Of a DNA stretch of 64,000 nucleotides, positions 48,629-59,458 are shown piece by piece (the first letter of the stretch is position 1; every line of letters starts with the position of its first letter). This DNA is from Zoroaster sp. YZ-2022 (taxonomy: Eukaryota; Echinodermata; Asteroidea; Forcipulatida; Zoroasteridae). The stretch covers positions 33,983,288 to 34,047,287 of the forward strand of contig CM055819.1 of assembly GCA_029582265.1 (NCBI GenBank), read 5' to 3'. The notes below the pieces were generated by a model. That model searched no databases and had not been told where the DNA came from. It saw only the letters and a program-made list of their open reading frames with translations. The position numbers and the translations under genes are program-made.

Positions 48629-48643
48629 AGCCGAAGCTAGCAC
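48537..48643 (-). ncRNA. U6 spliceosomal snRNA gene
   Basis: Minus strand, 107 nt including the T-run. 5' end GTGCTAGCTTCGGCTGCACA at 48643 downward, then ATATACTAAAATTGGAACGA, an intact ACAGAGA box, GATTAGCATGGCCCCTGCGC, GACACGCAAAATCGTGAAGC and the terminal TTCCATATTTT. These are the canonical metazoan U6 blocks with no change that I can see. U6 forms the catalytic core of the spliceosome with U2. A TATA box sits upstream and an oligo-T terminator ends the gene, as in polymerase III type 3 genes. Confidence 0.93.
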
Positions 48644-48664
48644 GATTAACTATGCCACACCTCC

Positions 48665-48679
48665 TAAATATATATAATT
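48665..48679 (-). promoter_or_regulatory. TATA box of U6 gene
   Basis: On the minus strand AATTATATATATTTA lies 22-36 bp upstream of the U6 5' end, the standard position for polymerase III type 3 promoters. A proximal sequence element should lie near 48690-48715, but I cannot define it without a species consensus. Confidence 0.7.
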
Positions 48680-49035
48680 CAGTTTTTGAGGGGTCCCCAA
48701 TCACAGTTGCGGTTCTGGAAAGTGTGAAGGACCTTCCTACACAGTTTCAATGCTTTTAAGTCACATTTATTCAGCTCAACTAATCAAGAATATATTCTCT
48801 ATACGGAATACTTTTAATAAAATATTATAGTGACCTTTTAAATGCCTCAAATGCTTAATTTCCTCTCAATAAATGTATGAAAAAACGTCCACATTTCGTG
48901 AAAACACTGTGTGTATGGTGCTGTGCACGGCCGGATGCACTGCTGCTTTGTTATTCATTATCACCTTTCACCACAAAGGTGTGTGGGAGGAGTTATAATG
49001 GTCCAATGACCTCACTGCATAATGACTCATAGACT

Positions 49036-49839
49036 CTTTCACATGTGTGTTGTGTGTGTGTGTGTACATGTACATGTACGTGTGTAGGATGCTGAATTAT
49101 CAATCACACAAAGCTTTGCAAACAATTTGTAACAAAATGTTGACTGATGATATGATCAAGTTGAAGTCTTTCATGACAAGCAACCTTTCCCTGATTAAAA
49201 TATGAAGGAGATCATGCATTTAACTCACCTTGGTTTCATTTCAAACCTTCAGTTTGCAGTCATACCTCAGTTTGAAGGTAAACAATTAAAGCAAAGGTGA
49301 ATTTAAAGCACAGCTGTAAGTGTTTAACTTCAGTCTTATCAGCCCTTTCAAAGCTCATCGTACGCCAAGCACTTTCATCTCTTCTACCTGTTTTCACAAT
49401 CTTCATCCTGTTCAAAGATACAAATTTAAGAACAACATTACATATAACTGGCTTGATTTTAAGGTTTCCCTTGTAGGCCTACAGTAGGATCAGGCTGGTA
49501 CTTGTGGCCATTTACCTGTTGGCCCAGCTAGGTTTGAATCCCACTTAGAGCCGAGTGGAGATGCAGGGGAATTTAATTTTCAGTCCCTAACTGATTCGTG
49601 GATTTATGCCCTTAAATAGTTGTCTGGGGTTTCCTCCATCATCTACAACTCTGAAGATTTTCTTCAGCATCATATTCTCTTTAACGGTTTCTTCAGGATT
49701 ATGAGCTAAGGAGGACTATTTTATTGGTAAGAGTAAGGTATTAAAATAACAATCTCCAAGAGAGGTAATAAGTGATAAGTAATAAGAACCAGTTCTGAGA
49801 AGAACTGGTGTCTCAGAAGCAACACTTCTTAGAGATTGT
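49036..49839. other. Spacer, no gene recognised
   Basis: A (TG)n tract at about 49047-49064 and a short ACATGTACATGTACG run are the only structured parts. No ORF worth reporting. Confidence 0.4.
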
Positions 49840-50610
49840 TACATGGTGATACCGCAAACCTTACTCTACTATTAATGAGATCACTCCTATTGGCATCCTT
49901 TATGAGTCTATTCTGAGCTTCAATGTCACCAAGATATATAATAATACTAATACAAAATTCAAATAATAAATATTTCCTGCCTTCTTCTTTCATGTCTTAC
50001 TGATGAAGATAGAAGAATTTTTGTCTTCCAATCTTTTTTGCCAGAGAACACTCAACTTGCTCATCTAAAACAGAGTGAAATAAAATAATAAGGAAACACA
50101 ATGTGAACAAAACAGCAATAATTACTTAGGTATTATACAGGCATCCCACTTAACTATCATATCAATCTATACTAGTTTACTTCATCACACTTAATGGTGG
50201 CAGCGCTGGGATTTTATATTCTAAGTCTTGAACTTAAAATGGTTCAACATTTGGTGTTTAGTCTCCAAGCTTCTGCAAATTTTTGAGCAGTTTGAAACCT
50301 TTTGAATAACTTGGAACTTTTGACCATTTATTTTGAGTAATTTGTAACAATGTAGAAAGCACAAACAAACTTGGAACAAATTAAAACATAATATTGAATT
50401 TGAAACAAAATGAAACAATTTGAAACAAAATGAAACAATTTGAAACAAAATGAAACAATTTGAAACAAATTGAAACAATTTAAAACAAAATAGAACAGTG
50501 TGCAAGTACATGCCAACAATTGCATAATGCATGTTAGTCTAAGCTAACAATTTGAAAACTGGAACTAGCATGGAAAGGAATATGGCAGTACCAACAGAAT
50601 AGTGCGTATG
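49840..50610. repeat. Dispersed local repeat alpha, copy 2
   Basis: Matches 5660-6320 and 44700-45200 in the same orientation (GTGATACCGCAAACCTTACT, TTAATGGTGGCAG, ACTGGAACTAGCA). An internal run of the 15-16-bp unit AAATGAAACAATTTG is expanded at about 50400-50475. The U6 fragment seen in the other copies is not included. Confidence 0.75.
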
Positions 50611-51189
50611 TACAAGCTGATTTGCATAATGCATACTGGTCCCCATATATTGCCTATCAATGTTACAACCACTGAACAACAGTTAGCAATGCTTATATTT
50701 GGTTTTTAGTAGTCAGTTTAGGTAATGCAACTACACAGATGTTCAATTATAAACTACACAATAACGTACCAAGGTAAAAGTGAACGGTGATCTCCAGCAA
50801 GACCAAGATGTAACATGAGCCAGAGAAGAGTAGTCTCTGGCTGTAGCAGTTAATGTCCTTTAACTGTAGCAATTTTTACCATGTGCAGCAGGATCAATGT
50901 CGTGTATATGTTTCCTTTTCAAAGAAAAAAATTATGTAAGAACCAATCATTGATGTATATTACAATGAGTGCAGAGGTCTCAGTTGGGGGAGGCATGGGG
51001 ATTATGCCCCGCCCCCCCCATCGAGGCCTGTGCACTCCCAAGTGCTCCCCGCCCTGCTCAAAATTCAGATCCCTTAGTAAAAGTGACTATCCCCCCTCCC
51101 CCCCCCCCCCCCCCCGCACCCCACCCCACTGAACCAACACTGTAGTTATGCTGCTGGTAGGCCTAACGGGTAGCGAGCAAAGAAAAATT
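50611..51189. other. Spacer with poly-C run
   Basis: No gene recognised. C-rich stretches lie at 51006-51020 and 51090-51123. Confidence 0.4.
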
Positions 51190-51261
51190 GGCTGATGCCG
51201 GACTCGAATCCGCGACCTCTCGAATGCCGTACGAGCGCTCTACCAACTGAGCTAACCAGCC
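51190..51261 (-). tRNA. tRNA-like sequence, probably a tRNA-derived SINE head
   Basis: Minus strand, 72 nt. It folds as acceptor GGCTGGT/ATCAGCC, D arm GCTC-AGTTGGTA-GAGC, anticodon arm with loop ACGGCAT (anticodon GGC, Ala by reading) and T loop TTCGAGT. A- and B-box sequences are good. Against a functional tRNA: position 33 is C, not T, and the T stem has two mismatches. A second truncated copy with the same 3' flank (AATTTTTCTTTGCTCGCTAC) lies at 51504-51560, which argues for a repeat. Confidence 0.45.
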
Positions 51262-51305
51262 CCTATGTTGGTGGGCGGTCCACTTATGCCAATTATCTAT
51301 TGCTC

Positions 51306-51613
51306 TATGGGGCCAGGTCAGAGGCCAAACCATATCTGCCGAGTAGCCAGGGATCAATTAAGCCCCGGTCAGATGCAAACAACCTGGGTAACGGCAGTAG
51401 CGGGAATCACACAATTAATGGGACACAAGCCTTTTATGTGGTTGTACACAAAGTAGATTTATATGGAGAAACTGACCTGAAATATTATAAACGGGTAGCG
51501 AGCAAAGAAAAATTGGCTGATGCCGGACTCGAACCCGTGACCTCTCGATTACCGTACGACCGGGTCTTGATCCCTGGCTACTCGGCAGATATGGTTTGGC
51601 CTCTGACCTGGCC
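51306..51613. repeat. Inverted duplication around tRNA-like repeats
   Basis: GGCCAGGTCAGAGGCCAAAC at 51310 onward reappears inverted ending near 51612, with ~50-bp arms (about 51308-51357 and 51561-51613). The direct repeat of the tRNA-like 3' flank (51168-51189 and 51494-51515) overlaps this arrangement, so the region is a complex of partly inverted SINE copies. Confidence 0.7.
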
Positions 51614-52063
51614 CTCCCTTCCCCTCCCTCCCCCCCCCCACTTAGAATTCTGATCCCTATGGGCCTCTAAAAAAGGTGCCTTGGGTTCCCCCCCAAAAAA
51701 AAAAAAAAAAAAATCATGGTTTAATATTCCCGCACCAGCAACTGAACGAACCCAAATTCTATAACTGCTCCCCCATCCTAATCCACTTGTTGTAAAATGT
51801 TCTCAGTACAAATGACACCAGACTATTTTTGGCATTGTCATTAAACTCATTATTAAACAAACCTTAATTGAACACACTGTCCACACGTTCAATTTTACTA
51901 TAGTGAGTAATTACGTGACATAAAAGGGACCAGACTATTTTGTAATGGATTTATATGGAAGAAAAAACAAGATGGCTGACCCCGTGATAAAGGTCAATTG
52001 TTTGACACATTTGTAAAAACCTGCAATAGCCTTACCTTGGTATTCATCTTGTTGGTGGGGTGC
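51614..52063. other. Spacer, no gene recognised
   Basis: Contains poly-C (51627-51638) and poly-A (51693-51711) runs; otherwise unremarkable. Confidence 0.4.
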
Positions 52064-52500
52064 TATGGCCGAGCAGTTTAGCGCATCGGATCAGTTTGAA
52101 TCCTGGCCGCGACCATGGTATCCTTGAGCAAGGCCCTTTATTGCAATTGCTTCTCTTCACCCAGGAGTATAAATGACACATTTGTAAAAACCTGAAATAA
52201 CCTTACCTTGGTATTCATCTTGTTGGTGGGGTGCTATGGCCGAGCAGTTTAGTGCATCAGATCGGTTTGAATCCTGGCCGCGACCATGGTATCCTTGAGC
52301 AAGGCCCTTTATTGCAATTGCTTCTCTTCACCCAGGAGTATAAATGGGCATCTGTGAGAGTAGAAGTGTAGTGTGTTTCAGAAAGTTTACAAAGCGCTAC
52401 GGTTGCTCGGGGCTGCATACTCCCCCAGGGAGCTGAGAAAGTTTACAGGAATGATATTGGCCCAAACTGAGGTCATCCCAGCACTTGTCATGGAAAAAGA
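52064..52500 (+). mobile_element. SINE with duplicated 5' half
   Basis: GGTGCTATGGCCGAGCAGTT (A-box) to CACCCAGGAGTATAAATG occurs at 52059-52170 and again at 52230-52346. The second continues into the SINE body (GGGCATCTGTGAGAG, GGGAGCTGAGAAAGTTTACA). The intervening piece ACACATTTGTAAAAACCTG is also repeated (52003 and 52173), so about 165 bp were tandemly duplicated. Same core as the SINEs at 11899 and 43565. Confidence 0.8.
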
Positions 52501-52794
52501 AAATAACTTTTAAGGACAGAGATATCAAAAAAATGTTCTCAGTAAATTAAAATTGAAATAGCCCATTCTTTTCTTTTTAAGTAAAATAAAATCAGGGGAA
52601 GATCCAGGATTTTTTAATGGTAGGAACTGGATGGTTGAAATTATATTTGTTCTGATGGAGACTATTCCAAACCTTGATTTTGGGCGGAAATCCCTTTTTT
52701 AAAACCCCTGTACAATATAGGTAATCTCGAAAAGCATAAATGACCACAGTTTTACAAAAAACTTACTTCACTCTATATAAAGTTGGATTTAACT
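52501..52794. other. Spacer, no gene recognised
   Basis: AT-rich with no structured feature. Confidence 0.4.
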
Positions 52795-53007
52795 TTAAAG
52801 GGACAGTATTGTCACAATCAGAGCAGACAGGGCATGGAATCGGTGCCCTAGTTTAAGATGAACACATTGACTGAAAATTACTGGCACATTTATGTAGCAG
52901 TAACGGTTATGACCTATATATGTGTATTATTGTCAGTCACTGAGTTAATCTAAAACTATCACTCCAATTCCATGCCCTGTTGATTGTGAGGATATTGTCC
53001 CTTTAAC
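52795..53007. mobile_element. MITE with TTAAAGG ends and palindromic arms, copy 2
   Basis: Inverted ends TTAAAGGGACAGTATTGTCA and TTAAAGGGACAATATCCTCA, arms continuing with GGGCATGGAATCGG / CAGGGCATGGAATTGG. Same family as 34832-35055. Confidence 0.8.
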
Positions 53008-54959
53008 AAAAGTGTTGAATTAACATAAATATTAAGTTAAATTTAACTTTACTAAATAATATACATCAACACTTTCTTTGAGTTAAATTTAACTTTATAA
53101 ATAGTTCAAACAAATAGAGAATAAACTATTGCAAACTGCTTACCAACCTAAAGGACCTGTAGTATAAATGCAAAATAGTACTTAATAGTAGTTATTTATA
53201 AAGAGTTGTCACTGACCAAACACTTATACCGTTGATTCAACAGTTAACATTTTCGAGTGTTGGTAGTTGGTGTAAAAGTTGAAGGTATAAAATATCCCTT
53301 GAAATATTTCCGGCTTAGGTGATATTGATTAGTAAAATTCAAAGTATGAATGCATTTACAGACATTTTACCAAAGGTGTCTGCTGTCTTTAAAAACATCT
53401 CATGGTCTTAAGGAAGCTTAACCTATGAAAAAATGTAGGTGGTCAGACCCCCCCAAAAAACAAACAAACAAACATTCAAAAACAAAAACAAAAGCCAAAC
53501 AAAACAAAACAAAAATCAATCTCTGATAAATCAATCAGGCTGAGGAAAACGTTTTTATTGAAAGAGCAAAAAGGATAATTGATTGCTGGCAAAAATATAA
53601 AGAGCTCAAGCTACATTTTTTTCATATGGAACGGTTGCCCATGGAGGAAAGAATTACCTAGCTATCCTTTTTCGTCAACTAGACTTCAACCAGTAAATCA
53701 CTTCAGTAACTCGATCGGGCCGATGGTCCGTTCAACCAAAACGCAGAGACGAAGTGCAGAACACTACAAAATATATAAAGCAAAGAAAATCAAAAAGTCA
53801 AGTAAGTTCATAACCATAGTTCAACTGCATTTTATTTTGACTGTTCAACATAGAACGTAGTACTGAACGTGCATCGATGCATGAACCGCAAGATTATCTA
53901 ACCTTCCTGTTTTGATTAACTTGAGTAGCTTGTTATAAACCTAATCCCCGGCTAACTCCTCTCACTTAAGATAATATAATGTATCAGTTCAATAGGACAC
54001 AACATGCTTAAGCCCTGTTGTGTAAACACAAGTGTCTATGATATAGGCTGCAATATAATTGCTACATTATGTCACAGGACAACACAGTGTATACACAATG
54101 ACCAATGTAAATAGTGTTTGGGTGTTTTCTTCAGAAACCCGTGAATTTGAAATACCCAGCGTATGATAACGGCAATTGCGTGTTCTTTTGATAGTCAGAA
54201 TATTCAGGCCGATCATGGAGGATGGAAGTAGGAGGTACTGGTGAAAAATCTCAACGACTTTGAGCACGGAGAGTGCTCTATGTGAGAACGAATAGATGGT
54301 CCATACTCAGTCATACAGTTAAAAAAATACGAGATTAAATATGAGACAGAACCAGGGACGTAGCGAAGGCATTTTCGTTGGGGGTGTGGCAGAGCCAATT
54401 TGCCGACTGACATCAGAGTTGGGAGGCGCAAATTTAGTTTGTTGTTAAATTTACCGACACAACTCTAATAATATGACCAGACAATTTTTTGTTTTCAAAC
54501 ATTTTTGCTGGGGGAGTTTGTCTGGTGTGACGTTCAGGGGCGGTCATTGGAATTAGAAATGTTGAATCCCAAGAAGAACCCGACCGGGCAACCCACAGCT
54601 ATTGAGCTGTGGCCACCCCGTTTCCCCCTTCTCGTCACACGTAGCTGCATGGCCTTTTTGCTTTATAATTATAATTCAAAGTAACTTCTATACTTTTCAA
54701 ACTGGTATTCTGTCTCATTTTGTCTCATTTTGCCTTTGAGAAAGAACCTGCTAGGTTCGAAACGTAAGGCCAATATTAATTAAACCATTATTTTGCACTT
54801 TTCAAACTTCTCAGAAAGAGGTAAATATTGTTACTAAAAACGGTGAAAATACAGCAATACAGCATGGGGGCCTACCTGTGTCGATTGTTTCCACGTCCAA
54901 ATAGTACCAGTCAAATAGTGAAGGTGATGAGGGACATGCATGGGATGCAAGGGTCGATG
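53008..54959. other. Non-coding stretch with minor low-complexity and a retroelement-like hairpin
   Basis: A CAAA-rich run lies at 53451-53516. At about 54730-54770, TTTGAGAAAGAACC, a short hairpin (GAACCT...AGGTTC) and GAAACG occur, the same layout as the hairpin at 35515-35560, so it may be a Penelope-like fragment. No gene is supported; the 93-codon frame at 53579-53860 has no recognisable content. Confidence 0.35.
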
Positions 54960-55005
54960 CCACTGATCTCTGTTATTATACTGTCAGTATAATATAGATC
55001 AGTGG
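54960..55005. repeat. 46-bp near-perfect hairpin
   Basis: CCACTGATCT...AGATCAGTGG outer arms and TATTATACTG/CAGTATAATA inner arms give a stem of about 20 bp with a tiny loop. No T-run or other terminator feature follows. Possibly a cruciform-prone remnant of a short inverted repeat element. Confidence 0.7.
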
Positions 55006-56748
55006 TGAATGCTAGTATCATCAAGATCATCTTCGCAAGTAATGTTGGCTTCCAGGCCTACACAGCCACTCTTGAACAACATAACTGACGAGGCTCACAT
55101 GGCCGATGCCAACGTTGACAGGAGATTCCCAGGCCCATTGCCGAAGGCCGTCAGTATACCGTGGCCAGTCGCATCTGAACGGCCTGCCTGGTATTCATCC
55201 AACTTGGACTTTGTCACGGTAGAAAGTCTGTGGTCAAAGTAATTGGGTACTTGGAAGGGTATAGACCAATTGCTCTACATTGGCAGTATTAAATATCTGG
55301 GGAGGGGTGGAGTCATATTTCACATGCCAGAGCAGTGCAATTAATTTTCGTTGATGCTGACAATAGATCTTCTATAGTTTATTCAGTAAACCAAGAAACG
55401 CTTGGACCATGGAAAACAGACCCGGAATAATAAATGTACATTATGTGTGTTTTTACGTGACGTCCAGGAATTGTGGAAGGAGGCGCAAGTAGTGGCACAG
55501 AACTGTGTCAGCGCGCCCGGAGTGAAGCTATACTGGCGTGGGGAGCCCAGAGAAAGCCGTTGAAGCCTTTGGTCCAGTGGGCGTACGAAGCCCCTCGGGT
55601 CTAGTGGTCATTCGAAGCCCCTGGGGTCCAGCGGTTATGGCCCCTGGAAGCTCTTCCTTTTTTAAGGCTTTTTGGTGATCTTACAAACTAAATTCAAAAG
55701 TCCACTCCAAAATCCTATTTCCTTGTACATATACAGCATGGATGTGAGATAAATAATTTCTAACTTTAAAAGGGAAAGTAAAAAAAACAATATTGGTATT
55801 TAATATGGGCATTTCATCCCTCTATTTCGAGAAATGTATCAGGGGGTCGTTTTCACCCAATAGTACACAGACAATATTACATCCCAGTAGTACACAGACA
55901 GTCATAAAAATCATTATGATTGAGATTGCAGGGACACTATTGGGGACAAACCCTATAGGTGACAATCTCCCCTTCACTGCAAACTTGAATTTGTGAAAGA
56001 GTTTCACCACATAGACGAAAAGAAAATAGAAAAACAACTGTTAATGTTTGTATGCTTTATGCTTTACAAAAAAAACAGCCAATCACTGGTGGTGATACGC
56101 CATGCGCCATCAACTGGAAAAATAATACGCAAAACTCAACGCGCTATCGATATCGCTGCCCTTTCGCTCGCCTACAGTGGTCTAACAACATGTGCCCTCA
56201 ACAGCTCATGCACGGTGCGAATAGACTAATGAGTATAAATGCCTATCATATCAGAGCTGCATGTACTCTATGATACTTCTACTCATCCTCGGGTAATTAA
56301 TTGAGTTTATTTCAATGTTAACAAACAACAAAACAATATAATAAACAGCAATGTATCATACAGTATACAAAAGTAATTATTTGATTTATTAATAGACTTT
56401 TGTACGTTTGGTGAATACATACAATATAAAATTATTCGAAAATAATGTTTTACATAATACATAACTAAGGGAATAACTAAGGGAATAACTAAGGGAAGAC
56501 ATAAAATTATAAGGCTTTTTACTCGTTTCCTTTTGACAGACAAAACAAATTAACCAGACATTTGACAATTACAGTTATAGAATGGACGAACAAAAAACAA
56601 GAACTTAACAATGTGCACCATTTTGAATAATCTGTACGATGAAATTTCTAAAATACTTGGGGAAACTTAATGCGTTCAGTGTCTTCACTTTTCTGGAAAA
56701 ACAGCAGGCAAATAGTATAGCCCGCCCTCATTGTTGAGCTTAAACAAG
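55006..56748. other. Upstream region of coilin, no other gene recognised
   Basis: 55555-55640 contains a few copies of GAAGCCCCT.GGGTCCAG.GG. Nothing else is structured. 56690-56748 immediately precedes the coilin start and probably holds its promoter and 5' UTR; no TATA box is evident. Confidence 0.4.
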
Positions 56749-56987
56749 ATGGCGGCCTCCATACGTTTGCGACTGCACTTTGACGGAAATGTTTGTACAC
56801 AAATATCACCCAAGAAATGTTGGTTTCTGGTAAATACAGACAGATGTAACATTGTAGCAGACTTGGAGTACTTAATTCGTGAAAGATTTGAACTAGATAG
56901 GAGTCTGAAACTTAATTTATACTTGGATGATTTTCTGCTGCCGTCAGTGGAGAAAATTCACGTGGTACGAGATAGCGACACTTTATG
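56749..56987 (+). CDS. COIL: Coilin, exon 1 (N-terminal self-association domain)
   Basis: Coilin is the scaffold protein of nuclear Cajal bodies, where spliceosomal snRNPs mature. The start ATG at 56749 sits in a good context (AACAAGATGG) and opens MAASIRLRLHFDGN, then KCWFLVNTDRCNIVADLEYL, IRERFELDRSLKLNLYLDDF and LLPSVEKIHVVRDSDTL. This matches the ubiquitin-like N-terminal domain of animal coilins, with the hydrophobic strand, central helix and LLP...VRD signature. The exon ends at a GTGAGT donor after the second base of a Trp codon. Splicing to 62838 keeps the frame (TG|G). The intron is 5850 bp, mostly transposon. Confidence 0.9.
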
Positions 56988-57069
56988 GTGAGTATATTGT
57001 TGTACCCTTTCCACAACATCCCGCACGAGATGTGTCAATTAGGCTTGGGCGATGACACGATAAGGCCAA

Positions 57070-57683
57070 GAGAATGAAAGTCATAGATTTGCGTCCGGAA
57101 AATTTCGAAAACACATGAAATGAGGCTTTTTTTCATTATTCATTATTCATTATTTCCATTGGCATTGATCAATAATAACAAGCGCAATCACAAGATGTTT
57201 CTTCTAATTTGACGTGTCGCTGTGCGTATGGTCGCCTGTGTACGTACATGTACGTGCATCCATTATACGTGCGGGCCGCACCGTACACACAGGCATTACA
57301 GGCATATTAGATACAAAGGCTCAACAGCGAACGTGTTGTGCATGTGAAGGCGGTACAGTTGCAGGTGCGGATCGGACAGAGTTTGCCATAGTATTAGTAG
57401 TTTAGTGCAGTTTTAGCGCGATGCGACCTTTTTTGTGAACGACGTATGCAGGACTAAGAGACTGTAAGAGAACATGTGCTAATGATTATAGAATATAACG
57501 CACATACTGGTGGAAATTTGGTAAAAACTTCGTTTTACTGATGTGGATGATTTGGAACTAAATTTGTTTGGTGGAAATACCTTTTTTGTGCAAATAATGA
57601 TTTTTTTGGCAAATAATGAAAAATTTAGGCGGTAGCTTTCGGGACATGCGGGCGGTGGACGCAAATCTATGACTTTCATTCTC
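57070..57683. repeat. Inverted repeat pair, candidate nested MITE
   Basis: GAGAATGAAAGTCATAGATT and seven further bases at 57070-57096 are repeated inverted without mismatch at 57657-57683. The 614-bp segment may be a further element inside hAT element 1; no target duplication could be fixed. The minus-strand open frame at 57479-57685 lies within it and is not recognisable. Confidence 0.65.
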
Positions 57684-58524
57684 ATCGCCGAATATCGCGA
57701 TATTTTTTTTTACTCGATTATGATATCGAGAACTTTTTTAATCATCGAGATATCGCCTTTTTATCGGCAGATCGCGATGAAAAAAAATTATCGTGGAGAA
57801 AAAAATATATCGCACTTAAACAAAATCCTCGATTGTCAGTTGGGTCAGAAATTCCATGGAAAAAACTTAGGGAAGTCTTTTCAACTTTCGTGAGAAACAA
57901 AATCGAACTACTTGTACTTCTGTAGTAAACCGACTGTCGGATCACAAAGGAGCCGCCTGACAGGGTGTTGTTTAATAATCCACCGCCACTCAAAGAAATC
58001 TATTCAGACTGATTAAGTGCTGGGGATTGAATGGGGTATTTGATCCAACAATGTGTAGACAATGTTTACGTCTCACTGTCTATCCATGGTGGTCTGTGAC
58101 TCTGGCTGGCGCACCACAGGCGAGTACATTATATCATACATATTTAAATATATGCAGAATATGGGCATTACCTTAAAAATCTAGTCATGAATTAAATCAA
58201 AGCATGGATCGGCAGCAGCCATGTGACGTTTATTTAAAATAGTGTGACTACAATCCACATTTTCTGAAGTGCAAATAACGTTCACAATCACATGGTTTTA
58301 TTCTCCACGGTACTATATGCAGGAATAAACCTAATCACATGTTTATCCTATGACCCCAGCCACGTGGAACGCGAATCACATGAACTCAGGCTGATTTGAT
58401 TGGGACGCAAGATGCAGTAACTGTCGCACATAATTATTATGCAAATGATTTGCCAATGGCGATGGGTGCATTTTTGAGACCGTAATCAGAAACATGTTTG
58501 GGCTTTGGTCATTGGTTAAGCGTT

Positions 58525-58985
58525 TTGGGTAGAATGTCGCATGTGGCCGCCACTATTTTTCATTAAATAAAACCAATAATGTAATCTTACCTACCTGGTA
58601 AGGTGGAGAACATATGGATGATGATGGACATATACTTCAAATTATTCCAGGATATTTATTTCATGAAAAATCAGGCATTTTTGGTATACGATGACATCCT
58701 CAGTCATGTCAGTCTGATCTTGTAAACCCCACAATTAGTGACCAACACAGTCATTGTACATGCGTAGTGGCATCTATAATAGGATCCTTCTATTTTCTGA
58801 AGGGGAGGATTCTTTTAGAAGGGAAATAAAGTCCGAAAACCATCATAAAAGCTGATTTTAAAGATAGTTTTCGCTTTCTGTACCACCAAAAATGATTTTT
58901 TAACTGGTTAGTGGTTGCAAAAAAAATCCAAAAAAGCCCTTAAAAAGTGGCGGCCGGATACGACATTCTTTCCAGCGTTTTCGCA
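58525..58985. repeat. Inverted repeat pair, candidate nested MITE
   Basis: AGAATGTCGCATGTGGCCGC (about 58530) is mirrored by GCGGCCGGATACGACATTCT (about 58950), with outer similarity GCGTTTT/AAAACGC. Arms are imperfect. Ends not fixed. Confidence 0.5.
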
Positions 58986-59458
58986 AGTTCGGTTGTGCTG
59001 CGATGACATCATGGTTCTGACCAAACATAAACCGAACTTTGTGATCGGTTACGCTTAGTTTCAAGATGGCGGATTATAAAAAGTGTTAAAACATGATTAA
59101 ATGATTGCTCGTATACCAGTATATCTTTCAAGCTACTAGCACTCACGAGTAAGTTCTATTTTGAGAAACGTTGATGATTGAACATGTCACAAACTGAAAA
59201 CAATTGTCTGGTTACGTTCGCATTTTCGCGTAGCTGTGCCGTTTTGTTTCTGGTTAGGGTAGCGAAAACCCGCCCCATATGTTGCACTCGTGAACGGCGC
59301 AATTGCACGTGTCTCTCAGGTAAGCACTGGCAATTTATTGTGACGCTTGTAGATGGGTACATCCCTGTCATTACCGGCTCTAAAGCACTCATGCGTGAAA
59401 AACAAAAATAATCGCGATATTATCGAGTATCGCGATATATATGTTTGACGATATATAG

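Larger units (their letters stand above)
47981..49035. repeat. Repeat beta with U6 locus, copy 2
   Basis: Same unit as 45238-46262, diverged by numerous substitutions and small indels in the spacers, but with the U6 body much better conserved than its flanks. This pattern is expected if the U6 part is under selection or gene conversion. Confidence 0.8.

Noticed and set aside
53579..53860. 93-codon + strand open frame
   Set aside because: No motif, no splice or promoter context and ordinary composition; chance ORF most likely.
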